From Thecamonas trahens ATCC 50062 (lineage: Eukaryota > Apusozoa > Apusomonadida > Apusomonadidae), in NCBI RefSeq assembly GCF_000142905.1, contig NW_013657619.1, forward strand, positions 93,929 through 153,297: a stretch of 59,369 nucleotides of DNA, in the 5' to 3' direction. The translations under genes and the position numbers were made by a program. The notes beneath the pieces are model-generated. The model made no database searches, had not been told where the DNA came from, and saw nothing but the letters and a program-made list of their open reading frames with translations. Shown here in pieces: positions 36,745 through 49,800 of this stretch (position 1 is the first letter of the stretch; the number at the start of each line of letters is the position of its first letter).

Positions 36745-39700
36745 GCAACGACTCGCTGGCTGACGAGCGCGAGGCGCTGATCTCGGAGCGTGACACAGCA
36801 CTAGCCGCGCTGGCCGAAGCCCAACTTCGGGTGACGGCAGCCGAGGCCGAAGCTGAGGCGCTCCTTGCCCAACTTCGTGGACAGGCCGATGAGGCCGAAG
36901 CGCTCAATGCTGCACTTGCAGCAGAGTGCACAGCTGCACGATCATCGCTCGCTGCTGCCGAAGCCGATCGCGACGCCGCGCTGGTCGAACTCGACGTCGT
37001 CCGCCGCGCCGCCGCTGATCGCGCGCATCGCGCCGCCGAACTCGATACCCGCATCGACGAGCTTGACTCCTCACTGAGTGCCGTTGCTCGCGCCGCGCGC
37101 GAAGGCTCGGCACTGCCGCATACCTCGGGCCATCACAACGGAAACGCTCTTGCTGAGGAGCGCGCAACACTGGTTGCCGAGCGCGACGCGGCGCGGGCCG
37201 AGGCAGACGCTGCGAGAGTCGAGGTTGAGTCCGCTACCGCACGGGTTGCCGAGCTCGAGGCGCAGGCCTCGCTTCGCGATGCACGGACCCAGGAGCTCGA
37301 GGCGCAAGCCTTGGTCGCCCTTGAGACGTCTCGTGCCCGTATTTCCGAACTCGAGGCGCTGACCCTCGAGACAAACGAGTTTAACGCAGCGCTTTCTGCA
37401 GAAGTTTCGGAGGCGCGCCATGCCGAGGCCGAGGCTATCTACGAGCGCGACCAAGCGCTGGCGCAGCTTGAAGCCCTTCATGTGACCGCGCGGGCGAGGG
37501 CGGAACAGGCGGCGAAGCTCGATGAGCGGCTAGAGCTGCTTGACACGTCGATCAACACCCAGCTCATGACCGGCGCTGAGCTCGAGGCGGTCATCGCCGA
37601 GCGTGACGGGGTGGCTACCGAGCGCGATGCCGCGCATGTCGCGCTCCGCTCTGCCCGTGCAGAGGTGAACGCCGCTCAGGCCCGCGCCGCCGAGCTTGAT
37701 GCGCGCGCGCAAGCAATGGAGAGCGCTCACATGGCCAGCTCGGCTCGCGCTGATGAAATGCAGGCGCTTGCGGATGAAGCTGCTGCACTTAATGCCGCGC
37801 TTGCTGCTGAGCACAACGCCGCGGTCACAGCCCGTGCCGAGCTGGAGCACGAGCAGGCTGAGCTTACCGCTCGCGTCGCGGCTCTCTCGTCGGAGCGAAG
37901 CGACCTCCATGCGCGGCTAGAGAAGGCTGCCTCCGAGCGCGAGGCTCTTGTCGCGCAGCTCTCGGGCTCGCAGAGCCCTGTTCAGGCACTGAAGGCTGCA
38001 GAGGCTCAGATTGAGAAGCTCGAGAAGCAGCTCATTGCACCCGAGCAAGCGCTCGCCGATGCCCATGTGCTCTTGGCCGAGCAAGCGCAACGGCTGTGCA
38101 CGCGTGATGAAGAGCTTGCTACCGCGCACATGCGCGTCGGGGAGCTCGAGAGCCTACTTGCCGGTGCCAACACGCGTGTGACAGAGCTCCAGAGCGCACT
38201 AGAGTCATCCACGCGACCCGAAAGACATAACCTCGACGACAATTCACTTGTTGTCGAGATGGAGAACACGCTGACAGGTGCACATGCCCGCATTGCTGAA
38301 CTTCTGGCTGAGCGCGACGGCCTGACAGCTGCGTTGGCGAGACACGAGGCTCGGGCGCGCGAGCTTGAGTCGAAGGTTGCCAACCTCGACTCGTCGCTAC
38401 ACGAGGTCGCTGAGAATGCCGAGGACAAGGCGCGATCTGAGCTTGCTGACCTCAAGGCAGAGCGCGATGCTGCGGTTGCCGAGCTCGAATCTGTGCGCGC
38501 CCAGCTGGAGCGAGAGCATGCGCTCGGGGAGGAGAAGGTGCGGTCTGCAACAGTCGAAGTCGAGACGCTGCGAGCCGAGCTGGACGAAGCGTCGACGCTC
38601 AATGGGGCACTTGCGGTGGAAAACGCTCGGCTGGCTACGCTCGAAGCCGAGCGCGATAGCCTCGCGCAAGAGAACCAAGCGCTGTGTGAGCGTGTTGGCA
38701 AGCTCGCTGCGCTGCGCGACGATTCTGCCGCAGACGCGCGGAGCCACAAGTCGGAGGCTCTGGAGGCCTCCGCAGTTGCCATCGCTCGTCTCGAGGAGCG
38801 GCTTGCAGCCGAGCAGCAGAGCCGCGAGGTTGTCGAGCGCGAGCGGGCGTCGCTGATAGAGGCCATGGCCCAGACGCGCGAGGCCATGGCAACCGCCATG
38901 ACCTCCATGGAGCGTGAGCGTGAGGCTCACGTCCAGGCGCATGCAGCAGAACTTCGTGAGGCGCTCGCTCAAATGGATGCGCTGGAGTCTGCTAACGTGT
39001 CATTGTCGAACGAGGCCGAACGGGCGCGCCTTGATGCTTCGGCCATACATGAGCGCAGCGATCGCGAGTCTGAGACCCGGGTGGAGTTTCTTGAGGCCGA
39101 GGTTGTCCGCCTTCTCGGTGAGGTGGCTAGCGCGCGTTCTGACGCCGCTGCAGCTGCTGCCGATACGACGCCCGCTGCTGATCCCACTCTAGACGGTGCT
39201 ACCGTAGAGGAACTTCAGGCCCGCCTTGCCCACCACCAGGCGAGTGCTGAGCAGTACCAGGCTCGTGTCCTGAGTGTTCTTCGCGGTGCCGAAGCGCTTG
39301 TGGACGGCCCTATCAACTCGATCGCTGACGTCCTGCGTGCAATGTCTGCGCTAGAGCTCGAGCGCGACATGGCACGTGACTCGCTGGCTTCGCTTCGCGA
39401 GCACGCTGCTAGCTCAGACGCCGAGTTGGCCCGGACCAAAGCTCAGGCAGCGGTCCTTGGTGACAAGCTCGAGGTTGCGCTCGCAGAAAATGCCACGCTC
39501 CAACATCTTGTGACTCGGCTCCAGTCCGCGCTGGCTGAGGAAACCGCGCGGTGGAGCGAGGCTGCCTCTCGCGAGCGCTTTGCGCGCGCTTCAGCCGACT
39601 CTTCATGGATCTCGCGCCTCGACGATATGGGCGAGCAGCTCGATGCTTCGCTCGCCGCCAACTCGACCCTCTCGCACGAAGAACACATGCTGCGAGGGCA

Positions 39701-42700
39701 AGTCGACGATCTTCAGGCCGTCGTCCGTGGAGCCCATGGCTCTCTAGACGCACACCTTGAGACCTTGCAGCAGATGCGGGCGTTGGCTTGTGAGTTTGTG
39801 GCGCCTGCGGAGCCTGGCGATGTTTCGCAGGACATTGCCGATCAGGCTCGCGAAGTGGAGGCCGGTATGGCAGAGCTCGAGGCCGCGCTGCTGGAGGCCC
39901 GCCACTTTTCGCTCTCGTCATCGTCTGTGGCCACACTCTCGGATGCCTCGTTGGTGAGTCATGAGTCGCACATTGGCGTGGCTGCTAGCGACGATCGGGC
40001 TACCCAGCTGGAGGTCGAGCTTGCCGAGCGCAATCGCCTCATTGCTGATGTTGTGGCCGAGGTGCGTGGCACACTCGGACTCCGCCAGGTCGAGGTCGCC
40101 CGGGTTGTCCGCGCTGCTGTCGAGCTCATCGACGCGCGCGCACCTGACGCTGGGATCCGGGCTGAGGTCGTTGAGCTCCGTGGCATGCTTGAAGCCGAAT
40201 CCATGCGGTTTGAGACCGCTCGGGCTCGTGCTGTAGACGCAGTGTTTGCGGGCAAAGAGGCTGAGCTAGAGGAGACTCTGGCCGAGGTTTCTGCCCAGCT
40301 TTCGGCGCGCGATGCTGAGCTTGCTGCTACGGTGTCCTCGATGCGTGCTCAGGCTGCACGAGTGACCGAAGCTGCCAATGTCGCAAGAGCACTGGTTGAT
40401 GCCGGTATGCCTGACGAGGGCCTTCGGACTGAAGTCCTTCGACTCTCCGAAGCACTCGAGGTAGCACAGGCGGAGGCTATCGATGCGCTGCTTGTTCAGG
40501 ACGATGCCGACTCGTCAGCAGATAGTGCAATCTCGTGTTCAGGAAGTGCGGTGTCAGACATTGCCCCGCCTCTTCCTCTTGAAGGGCTCGCCTCTGACAC
40601 TCCCGAGTCTGACGGTGCTCGGCGCGATGCTGACCGCGAGCTTGATGCTCTTTGTATCGAGCTGGCAGCTGCGCGTGGTGCCGAGGCCAGTGCGCGGGCT
40701 CGTTTGGAGGCTGTTTGTGGAATGTTGCGGATGCACTTGGATAGCCTCGCGGCTATCGCGGTCGCAGGTGGGGAGCTTGTGGAGGCTGGGGCTGCCGGCG
40801 AATTGCTTCGAGATGAGGTTGTCCGGCTGGCGGATGCGCTGGAAGCAGCTCGTGCCCAGGCAGTCAACGAGGTCTTTGCGAACGGCCAAGATGGCGACGA
40901 GGCTCGGGATGAGCTTAATGCCGAGTTGGCACTCTCGCGAAAGCGAGAAGAGGTTCTGGAGAACCGGCTAGAGGCGATGGGTCTCGAGCTGGCCGAGTCG
41001 ACAGCCAAGGTTGCTGCGCTTGAGGCCAGCGTCGACGAGCTGGTCGTGGAGGCTGATGAGCTCAAGAGGCGCGAGACCGAGGCTGCCGATGCAGCTGGAA
41101 CTATGGCCCACGAATTGGACGAAGCTGAGGCTTCTGTGGCGATTCTGCAAAATGAGCTGTCGGTCTCGCGCAAGCGGGAAGAGGTGCTCGAGACCCGGCT
41201 GGAAGAGACGTGCCTTCAGCTGGCTACGCTGAGTGACGACACAGTCGTGATGCGTGACAGTGTGGTCGACACGCTGCGGGCACGGCTGGCGGTGCTGGCC
41301 GAAGCCGCCGCGGCTGCAGATGGTCTCATTGTCGCAGGGGGCGAACCGGTTGATGCGCTTCGGGATGAAGTTGTCCGACTGGCGGATGCGCTGGAAGCAG
41401 CTCGTGCCCAGGCAGTCAACGAGGTCTTTGCGAATGGCCAAGACGGCGACGAGGCTCGGGATGAGCTTGATGCTGAGTTGGCACTCTCGCGAAAGCGAGA
41501 AGAGGTTCTGGAGAACCGGCTAGAGGCGATGGGTCTCGAGCTGGCCGAGTCGACAGCCAAGGTTGCTGCGCTCGAGGCCAACGTCGACGAGCTGGTCGTG
41601 AAGGTTGATGAGCTCGAGAAGCAAAAGGCTGAAATGGCGAAGCGTTTGGCTGCCCTGCAAGACGAGCTGGGCGAGGCTCGCGAACACAAACGTCTCCTCG
41701 AGGCGCGGCTGACGAAGTCTGGTGTAGAGCAAGCTGCGCTGGGAAAGGACTTGGTCGGTACTCTGCGGGCAAGACTTACAGTTGTGGCTGAAGCGGCCAA
41801 TGCGGCAGGCGATCTTGTCGCGGCCGGCATTGTCGATGAGTTGCTTCGTGGCGAAGTTGATCGGCTGACCGTAGCGCTGGAGGCTGCGCGCGCCCAGGCT
41901 GTCAACGAGGTGTTTGCGGGTGAAAAGCCCAGTGATGAGACTGATCCGGAGCTTGAAGCTGAACTGCTTCTCTTGCGGGAGCGAGAGGCGGAACTGGAGA
42001 ACAAGCTAGAGGTGGCTGATCGTGAGCTGGCTGAGTCGACCGCCGAGGTTGCTCGGCTTGAGGCCGAGATTGGCGAGGCCAAGGCGCGCGAGGCCGCGGT
42101 CACCGCAGATTTGGCCGCGACGAATGCCGAGCTAGTGGAAGCCCGCTCAGCGCTGGGTTCAGTGGTTGTCGTTGACGATACGACAGTAAGTGCACGGCTG
42201 GATGACTTTAATGTGAGCAGCGATGATGATGGTGACGATAATAACGAGCTGGAGCCTGGCGAGTCGATGCTGGACGTGAGCGAACTTCGGGAGACACTCG
42301 GAGATGCATGTGAGGATGCCGAGGACCGGCTGGTCCAAATCCGCCGGATCATGCGCGTGGCCGGCGAGCTGGTCGAGTCATGGGCAATGCCTAACGAGCG
42401 GCTGCGCAACGAGATCGCCGAGCTGCGTGAGGAGCTGGCGGTGCGTGCACAGCGGGAGCACCTCTCGCTTGATGAGTTCAACCTGAGTGACGAAGAGCCC
42501 GGGTTTGACGTCAGCGATTCGTCCTCGGTCTCGTCGCTTGAGTGTTCGATTGCGGACACGCCGGTCGTCCGCCGGGCTGCGGTCGCTCTCGCACATGCGT
42601 CGCCGCAATCGCCAACCGTTGCACTTCCTGCCGCCGGCAGTGCCTCTGAGTTGGATGTGTTGCGGGTGCAACACGCGCGCCTTTCCGATTTGCTTGCAGC

Positions 42701-45362
42701 GCTGATGGCGACCGAGGGCAGTGAGGCAGGGGCTGCAGCGGTGGCACAAATGGAGGAGCTCGCAGCCGAGAATGCACGCCTCCGCCATGACAGAGGACTC
42801 TTGTCGGACGCTGAAGCTGGATTCCGAGCACGCGACGCTGGAAGCGAAGCTGAGCTAGCCAAGGCAGCGGCCAAAATTCGGATGCTGGAGGACACGCTGA
42901 AGGAGGCGAAGACCGAGGCCGATGCCGAGCGGACCTTGATGACACGACGTGGTATCGCCATGGCGGAAAAGTTCGAGTCCGCCCAGAAGCTTCTCCGCCA
43001 GTACCTCGAGTCCGAGCAGGCCGGTGAGGCGTCAACGACGCGGCTTGTTGAGCAGCTGACTGAGGACAAGCTTGCGCTTGAAGGCCAGCTGGAAGATGCC
43101 AAGGCCAAGTCAAGGCAAGCCATAGGTTTGGAGCGCAAGCTGGCTGAGGCACAGATGGAGCTCCAGGTGAATGCACGCAAGTACGAGGCGCGTCTTGTGG
43201 CGCTGGAGGCCAAGCACTTGCGGGTGAAGAGCATGCTAGAGACCGTGCTGGAGCGCGAGGACGGGACCGCAAACAACGTGCTGGTGGCAAACGTCGAGTC
43301 GCTGCTGGACGAAATCGCCGAGCTGCGCGGCCAGAACGATGCGCTTTCGCGCAGCATTCTGAACACGCCGTCTGGACCACCAGACGCGATTCTTATGCCG
43401 ATGCGGTCGGCAATGTCGTCGGAAGCGTCACGTGAGCATCTGCGGGAGCGGTACGAGGTTGTCTCGGAAGAGAAAGCGCGCTTGGAGGGCGAGGTGACGC
43501 GACTTGGCGAGGCACTTTCTGCACACGAGGCTGCGCTCTGCGCGTTGGCTGAGGAGCACAAGGCGGCGCAGGCGGCGCGTGGCGACGTAGACACGGAGAC
43601 GATGCGGCTCCAAGAGGCCAATTCGCGGCTCCGTGACCAGCTTGGGAGGCTCAATGCCGACCTTGCCGAGGCGCACGGCGCAGTAGATGAGGCGCAGGCC
43701 AAAGCCAACGAGGCGCTGCGGCAGGCCGCGGCCGCCGAGGCTGACCTTGCTGCCGAGCGCGAAGCCGGTGAGCTACGTGAAGAGCGGCTTGCGGCGCGGC
43801 TCAATGCGCTGATGGAGAAGTTTTATGTGGTCCAGAGCGCGCTGGCGTCGTATGCAGACGACGAAGAGTCTGGAGCGGAGAAGCTGAGCGCACAACTGGT
43901 GCGGCTATCGTCGGAAAAGTCGCAGTTGGAAGAGGAGCTTGCGGCAGCCGAGGCGCAGGCGCAGCAGGGCATTCTTTTGGAGCAGAGGCTGCAAGAACGC
44001 GAGCGTGAGGTCGAGGCCCGTGACGGGCGGTATGAGGCCAAGATCTCGGCGCTAGAAAACCGACTTAGCCAGTTGATGAGTCTTGTGGCGCAGGCACTGG
44101 AGGGTGAGGACGCGGCCGGGTCGATTGTGGAGCGGGTTGGGTTCCTTGCGGAGGAGAACGAGGCGCTGCGCCACGAGAACGAGCAGCTGCTGGGCGTGGT
44201 TCGCCTACAGGACATGTCCGGGCGGACGTCGTCGGATCACGAGGCGCTGGACCGGCTGGCCATGGACGAGCAGTTGTCGCGGGCGCGGGCACGGATTGCG
44301 ATTGCCGAGAGTGCCAAGGTGGAAGCTGAAGTGCGCGCCGAACAGGCGCGAGCGCGCGCACTTGCCCTGGAAGAGGCTGCCACCGGACGATTTGAGGACT
44401 CGGGGCTAGCCGATGAGTTAGAGCGGCTACAAGTGATGTGGCGCGAGAGCGAGGCGAGCAAGACAGAGCTCGAGGTCGAGGTGGCCAAGATGGAGGCGCG
44501 AATCCGGGCCAGTGCAGCAGACACAGCTGCGCTATCGCGTGTCCGGACCCGGCTGGAGGTGGCAGAGGGCGAGTTGGTCGAGTCACGTCAGCGACGCAAG
44601 AATGCCGAGGTCCGGGCTGCAGAGCTCGAGGTTATGCTCGAGCGCGCAAATGACCACATCACGCGCCTCGAGCGAGCCGTCGGGTCTGGGGATGATGCTG
44701 CGGAAGCCGATGCTGCCTCCGTTTCGGTGCTCGAAGCCATGCTGGAGGCCAAGGAGGGCGCGCTCGCAGATGCCGAGGCTGCGCACAAGCAAGTGGTGGA
44801 CGCGCTCGAGAGCGCGCTTGCGGATCAGGGCCGGGTGTTGTCACGGTCGAACGCGGCCCGCGCCGAGCTTCAAGTCCATGTGGGTGAGCTTGAGGCGCGG
44901 CTAGCCGAGCTGAGCGGCGCACCAAAGGTAGTGCTGACTCCCGAGGATAGCGTGGAGGTCCGGCAAGAGGATGTGGATGTCGGCAAGATGACTGCGCTCA
45001 AGGCGTCGCTGCTCGAGAAAGAGGCAATCATCAAGTCGCTGCGAGCTGAGGCCGAGCGGCAAGCAAGCACCGCAGCGGAGCGGATTGCTTTTCTGGAGAA
45101 TGTAGGTGCCGCCGCCGAGCCGTGTGCTGTCGCCGACAACAAGGAGCCCGATGCCATAGTTGTGGAGTTGGAGGCTTTGCTGGCGACAAAGGTGGAAGAA
45201 GTCGATGCCGCTGTCGCCAAGAACGGTGAGCTGGAGGCCAAGATCAAGAACTTGGAGTCCAGAGTCGAAGAGCAGAGTATGACTGTCGGTGAGGTCGAGT
45301 CTGTCCTGCGCGACGAGCTTACGTTAGAAAAGGCAAGGTTGGAGACATTGAGGCTGTGGTGA
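36745..45362 (+). CDS. Giant coiled-coil protein, central part
   Basis: The open frame continues from about 36740 to the stop at 45362, over 2,860 codons, almost all coiled coil with sparse Pro. There is no typical start; the sequence before the first ATG-like codon already has heptads, as expected for an internal piece. Motifs recur, such as ADEAEALNAALAAE, ERDAARAEA and VARLEAQASL. Two nearly identical modules of 184 residues lie about 552 bp apart (see repeat). Acidic Ser-rich linkers interrupt the coil near 40500-40620 and 42180-42260 (SSDDDGDDNNELEPGE) and 42480-42560 (FDVSDSSSVSSLECS). The frame ends LETLRLW-stop while the overlapping frame continues VGDIEAVVISLEASLAEK. Confidence 0.75.
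40812..41600 (+). repeat. Internal duplication, 552-bp period
   Basis: The segment starting GATGAGGTTGTCCGGCTGGC at 40812 recurs at 41364 with few changes. It encodes DEVVRLADALEAARAQAVNE, then VFANGQDGDEARDE and ALSRKREEVLENRLEAMGLE. The 552-bp spacing is 184 codons. A third, more diverged copy is seen near 41850 (LRGEVDRLTVALEAARAQAV). Confidence 0.85.
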
Positions 45363-46819
45363 TCAGTCTCGAGGCCTCGCTTGCAGAGAAGACTTCTGCG
45401 ATCACAACTTTGGAGGCCGAGGTCAAGAAGATGGAGGCCGCCGTCGCCGCACACGAGGTCATGCTGGAGGATGAACGGAGCGCTTCGGCTTCCAAGATCG
45501 AGGAGCTCGAGACTGTGGTGACTGGGCTTGAGGCCTCACTGGCGGAGAGGACCAGCTCAATCGCCACACTCGAGGCCGAGGCCGAGAGGATGGAGGCCGC
45601 CGTCGCCGCACACGAGGCCACGCTGGAGGATGAACGGAGCACTTCGGCGTCCAAGATCGAGGAGCTCGAGACTGTGGTGTCTGGACTCGAGGCCTCACTG
45701 GCGGAGAAGACCAGCTCAATCTCCGCACTCGAGGCCACGCTGGAAGATGAACGGAGCATTTCGGCGTCCAAGATCGAGGAGCTCGAGACTGTGGTGACTG
45801 GACTCGAGGCCTCACTGGCGGAGAAGACCAACTCAATCGGCACACTTGAGGCCTCGTTGGAGGATGAACGGAGCGCTTCAGCGTCCAAGATCGAGGAGCT
45901 CGAGACTGTGGTGACTGGACTCGAGGCCTCACTGGCGGAGAGGACCAGCTCAATCGCCACACTCGAGGCCGAGGCCGAGAGGATGGAGGCCGCCGTCGCC
46001 GCACATGAGGCCACGCCGGAGGATGAACGGAGCACTTCGGCGTCCAAGATCGAGGAGCTCGAGACTGTGGTGACTGGACTCGAGGCCTCACTGGCGGAGA
46101 AGACCAACTCAATCGCCACACTCGAGGCCAAGGCCGAGAGGATGGAGGCCGCCGTCGCCGCACACGAGGCCTCGTTGGAGGATGAACGAAGCGCCTCAGC
46201 GTCCAAGATCGAGGAGCTCGAGACTGTGGTGACTGGACTCGAGGCCTCACTGGCGGAGAAGACCAACTCAATCTCCGCGCTTGAGGCCTCGTTGGAGGAT
46301 GAACGGAGCGCCTCAACGTCCAAGATCGAGGAGCTCGAGACTGTGGTGACTGGACTCGAGGCCTCACTGGCGGAGAAGACCAACTCAATCGCCACACTCG
46401 AGGCCGAGGCCGAGAGGATGGAGGCCGCCGTCGCCGCACACGAGGCCACGCTGGAGGATGAACGGAGCGCTTCAGCGTCCAAAATCGAGGAGCTCGAGAC
46501 TGTGGTGTCTGGACTCGAGGCCTCACTGGCGGAGAAGACCAACTCAATCGCCATACTCGAGGCCGAGGCCGAGAGGATGGAGGCCGCCGTCGCCGCACAC
46601 GAGGCCTCGTTGAAGGATGAGCGGAGCGCCTCAGCGTCCAGGATCGAGGAGCTCGAGACTGTGGTGTCTGGACTCGAGGCCTCACTGGCGGAGAAGACCA
46701 ACTCAATCGCCACACTCGAGGCCGAGGCCGAGAGGATGGAGGCCGCCGTCGCCGCACACGAGGCCTCGTTGAAGGATGAGCGGAGCGCCTCAGCGTCCAA
46801 GATCGAGGAGCTCGAGACT
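45356..46819 (+). repeat. Ten tandem coiled-coil repeats of 159 or 117 bp
   Basis: Ten head-to-tail units, each beginning VVTGLEASLAE and ending SASKIEELET. Seven are 53 residues (159 bp) and three (units 3, 4, 7) are 39 residues (117 bp). They differ by exactly 14 residues, two heptads (AEAERMEAAVAAHE). The sum, 1,464 bp, places the next unit's start at 46820, where a degenerate VASGLEATL copy begins. Both lengths leave remainder 4 when divided by 7, so each unit adds one stutter (a hendecad) to the coil. Confidence 0.95.
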
Positions 46820-49800
46820 GTGGCGAGTGGACTCGAGGCCACGCTGGTGATGAAGACTACTTCGATCGAAACCATGTCGCGAACGATCCAGCAAGTTGAG
46901 CACGAGCGCGATGATACCGTGGCCCAAGCCGAGCGGCTTGAGGCCGAGCTGCGGAGGGCAATTGCAGCCCGCGACGCCCGTGACGCTGACCTTCTTGCTC
47001 TGGAGGACGAGCTGACGACGGTGCGAAACTCGCTCCGTGACGCCCGCTCGCAGGCGGCAGCCGCACAGACTGCATGTGACGATGCTGTATTTGAAGCCGA
47101 GTCGCTCACCTCGCGGCTCGAGGCTGAGCAGGCGCGGCTAGCAAAGACCCAAGACGAGCTGGCTGCCACCACTGAGCGTGCCGATGAGGCCGACCGCATT
47201 CTAGAGCGGTCGGCAGCTGCCATGGCTGAAGTTGACGACCTGCGGACGAGCAACACGGCGCTACTTGCCGAGATTGCGCAGCTCTCGGCTGAGGCCGAGG
47301 ACCGTGTCGCCGCTGCCGTCGCTTGCCAGACCGAGCATCTCGAGGCCGAGCGCGACTCGCTGGCGTCGGCAAACGCTGCTCTGCAGAGCCAGACCGAGTC
47401 GCTACGGCTCGACCATGAAGCCTCGCTGCAAGTCTCGTCGTCAACTATTCTCGAGCTGGAGGACGCCAAGACTGAGCTGGAGGCCAAGCTGGATGCTGCC
47501 CGCGGCGAGCGCGATGCGGCGCTAGCACTGCAGGACGAGCTGAAGGAGGCACAAGCCGGGATCGAAGCCGACCTCCGCAAGCTCGCCGAAGAGCAAGCAA
47601 CCAAGGTTGACGAGCTGCAGACGCAGCTAGCGCTCGCTGAGGAGACCGTCATGGTCCATGCAGCCGTGCTCACCGCCCGCGACCGCGACCTTGCCGACGC
47701 CCGCGCACAGCTCGAGGCAGCTCATGCCGACCTGGAGCAGATGGCGGTGCTCGGCAAGGAACTCAGCGCCAAGGCTGCCGCTGCCCAGCGCGCGGAGGCG
47801 GCGGCTGTGCAGCGCGCCGAGCGCGCCAAGGCTGCCGCCCAGGACGCGCAGCTGCAGGCCGAGGCCATCACCTCATCGCGGAGCTCGCTGCTGGCAGATC
47901 TCCACGCGGCTCAAGCGTCACTGGAAGACTCGCGTACCGAGGTGGCCAAGCTGCGGGTAGAGGTTCAGCGCTTTGACGCCGAGCTGGCCACCGTGCGTGC
48001 CCAGAATGCCTCGCTCACCTCAGAGCTCGATGCCGAAATGATCCACGGGGCCAAGCTTCAAGAGCAAGTCAACGCCATGCACGGACTGCGGACCCAGTCG
48101 CTCAACGCCGAAGCAACCGCCGAGGATCTACGCCGGACGCTCGAAGCCGAGACACTCGCGCGCGAGGCCGCCCAGGACGACGCGGTCGCACTCCGTGACC
48201 GTCTTGCTGCCGCCACCCGCGAGCTCACTCAGTCGCGGGCAAGCTGTGCCGATGCAATTCGCGACCGCGACGCGCTTCAGGCACGGCTGGACGCTGCACT
48301 TACACTGCAGTCGACGGTTGAGGCTCGATGCACCCGTCTTGCGACCGAGGCCGATGCCGTGCCGCAGCTCCGCAAGGAGCTGCGCATGTTGCAGCGAAGC
48401 GTTGATGCGGCCCAGGCCGAGAATCGCGAACTCGAGCGTGCCGTCGAGGCTCAGCGCGAGCGAGTCCAGGCCGAGCGCGCGTCGGCTGCAAGCGCCGTAT
48501 CCGAGCGGACAGCGGCGCTAGCAGAGGCCGAGCGAATGCGGATCGAGCTGCAGACGGCCGAGGCTGCTCTTGCCGCCGCTCAGGCGGCAGCTGCTGACGC
48601 CCGCGCCGCCGCCGACGAGGTTACTGTCGCGCTTGTCGTGCGCGACGGCGACCACGCGTCGGCGGTCACAGCTGTCGAGACTCAAATTGCGGCCGCCCGC
48701 GCTGAGGCGCAGGCCGCGCTCGAGGCCGCGGACGCAGCCGAAGGCCGAGCCGCTCAGAGCGCCGCCCGAGTCGCTGCCGTCCAAGCCGAGCTCGCTGCCA
48801 AGGACTCTGGTCTTGCCGAGCTCCGAGCCTCGCTCACTGCTGCCCGCAACGAGCTTTCGGCAACGCGGGTTGCGCTCTCGGGGGCACAGGCCGAGGCCGA
48901 GCGCGATGCCGCTGCCGCGGCTGCTTCTGCTTCGCAGCTGGAGCAGACCAAGGTGCAGCTGGACGAGCAGATGCAACTTCTAGAGGCTGCAGATGAGCGA
49001 GCTGCACGGGCCGAACGGGCGCAGGGAGTGGCTCGCGCCGAAGCCGAGTCGGCGCGAGCCAAGGCAGTGTCTGCCGCCTCTGATGCCGCCCGTCTACGCG
49101 ACGAGCTCGACACTGCGCGTCAGGCCGCCGCTGAGGCCCGGGTCGAGTTTGAGCTTGCTGACGCAGCCCGCGAGGAGGCTGTGACTTCTGCCGACGCGCT
49201 TGTGTCGCGGGTGCAAGTCCTGGGCACACAGTTGAAAGAGGCCCGCGTCCAGCTGCAGGCTGCGTACGACGAGGCAGCGGTGGCCAAGAGCGCGGCGGCG
49301 GAGCGCGAGCAGGATCTCCGCAACGAGTCCCAGTCGGAGATCCGCCGCCTCGAAGCCGCGCTCGAGCGCGCGCAGGCAGCAGCTGTGCAGGCAGCCGACA
49401 CCGCTGCAGCCCAGACGCAGTCGGACATGCAAAGCCAATGCTCCGAGGCCGACGTCGACGCGGTGCGTGAGCGGATGAAGGACCAGTACGAGAGCCTGCT
49501 GAGCCAGGTCAAGGGCGCGCACAAAGCGGCTGCCGCCAGATCTGCACAACGAATTGCCGACTTGGAGGCGCGGCTGGAGGACGTTGAGCGAGCGGCCGAC
49601 GAGGCCCGCATGGCCGCGCGCGCCGCACAGGAACGAGGCTCGGGGGCGCCGCACAGCTTGCGCCTCTCGGCCGCAGAGCTGGAGGAGATCCGGCAGGCGC
49701 TGGCAGCCGCGCTTGCCGACACCGAGCTCTCGGCTGAGATTTGTGTGCATGTCGAGGCGCTGGAAAGCAGCCTTGTGCCGCTGCAGCGGCTGCTTGAGCA

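Noticed and set aside
41216-43804. Minus-strand frame of about 860 codons
   Set aside because: Ser/Arg-rich translation typical of antisense to Ala/Glu-rich coding sequence; plus strand is clearly coding.
45459-46757. Minus-strand Arg/Pro/Ser-rich frame
   Set aside because: Pure repeat shadow of the coiled-coil array.
45319-47673. Long minus-strand reading frame (about 780 codons, Ser/Ala-rich) opposite the coiled-coil repeats
   Set aside because: It mirrors the ten-unit repeat on the plus strand and consists of antisense of a GC-rich heptad code. No start context or domain.
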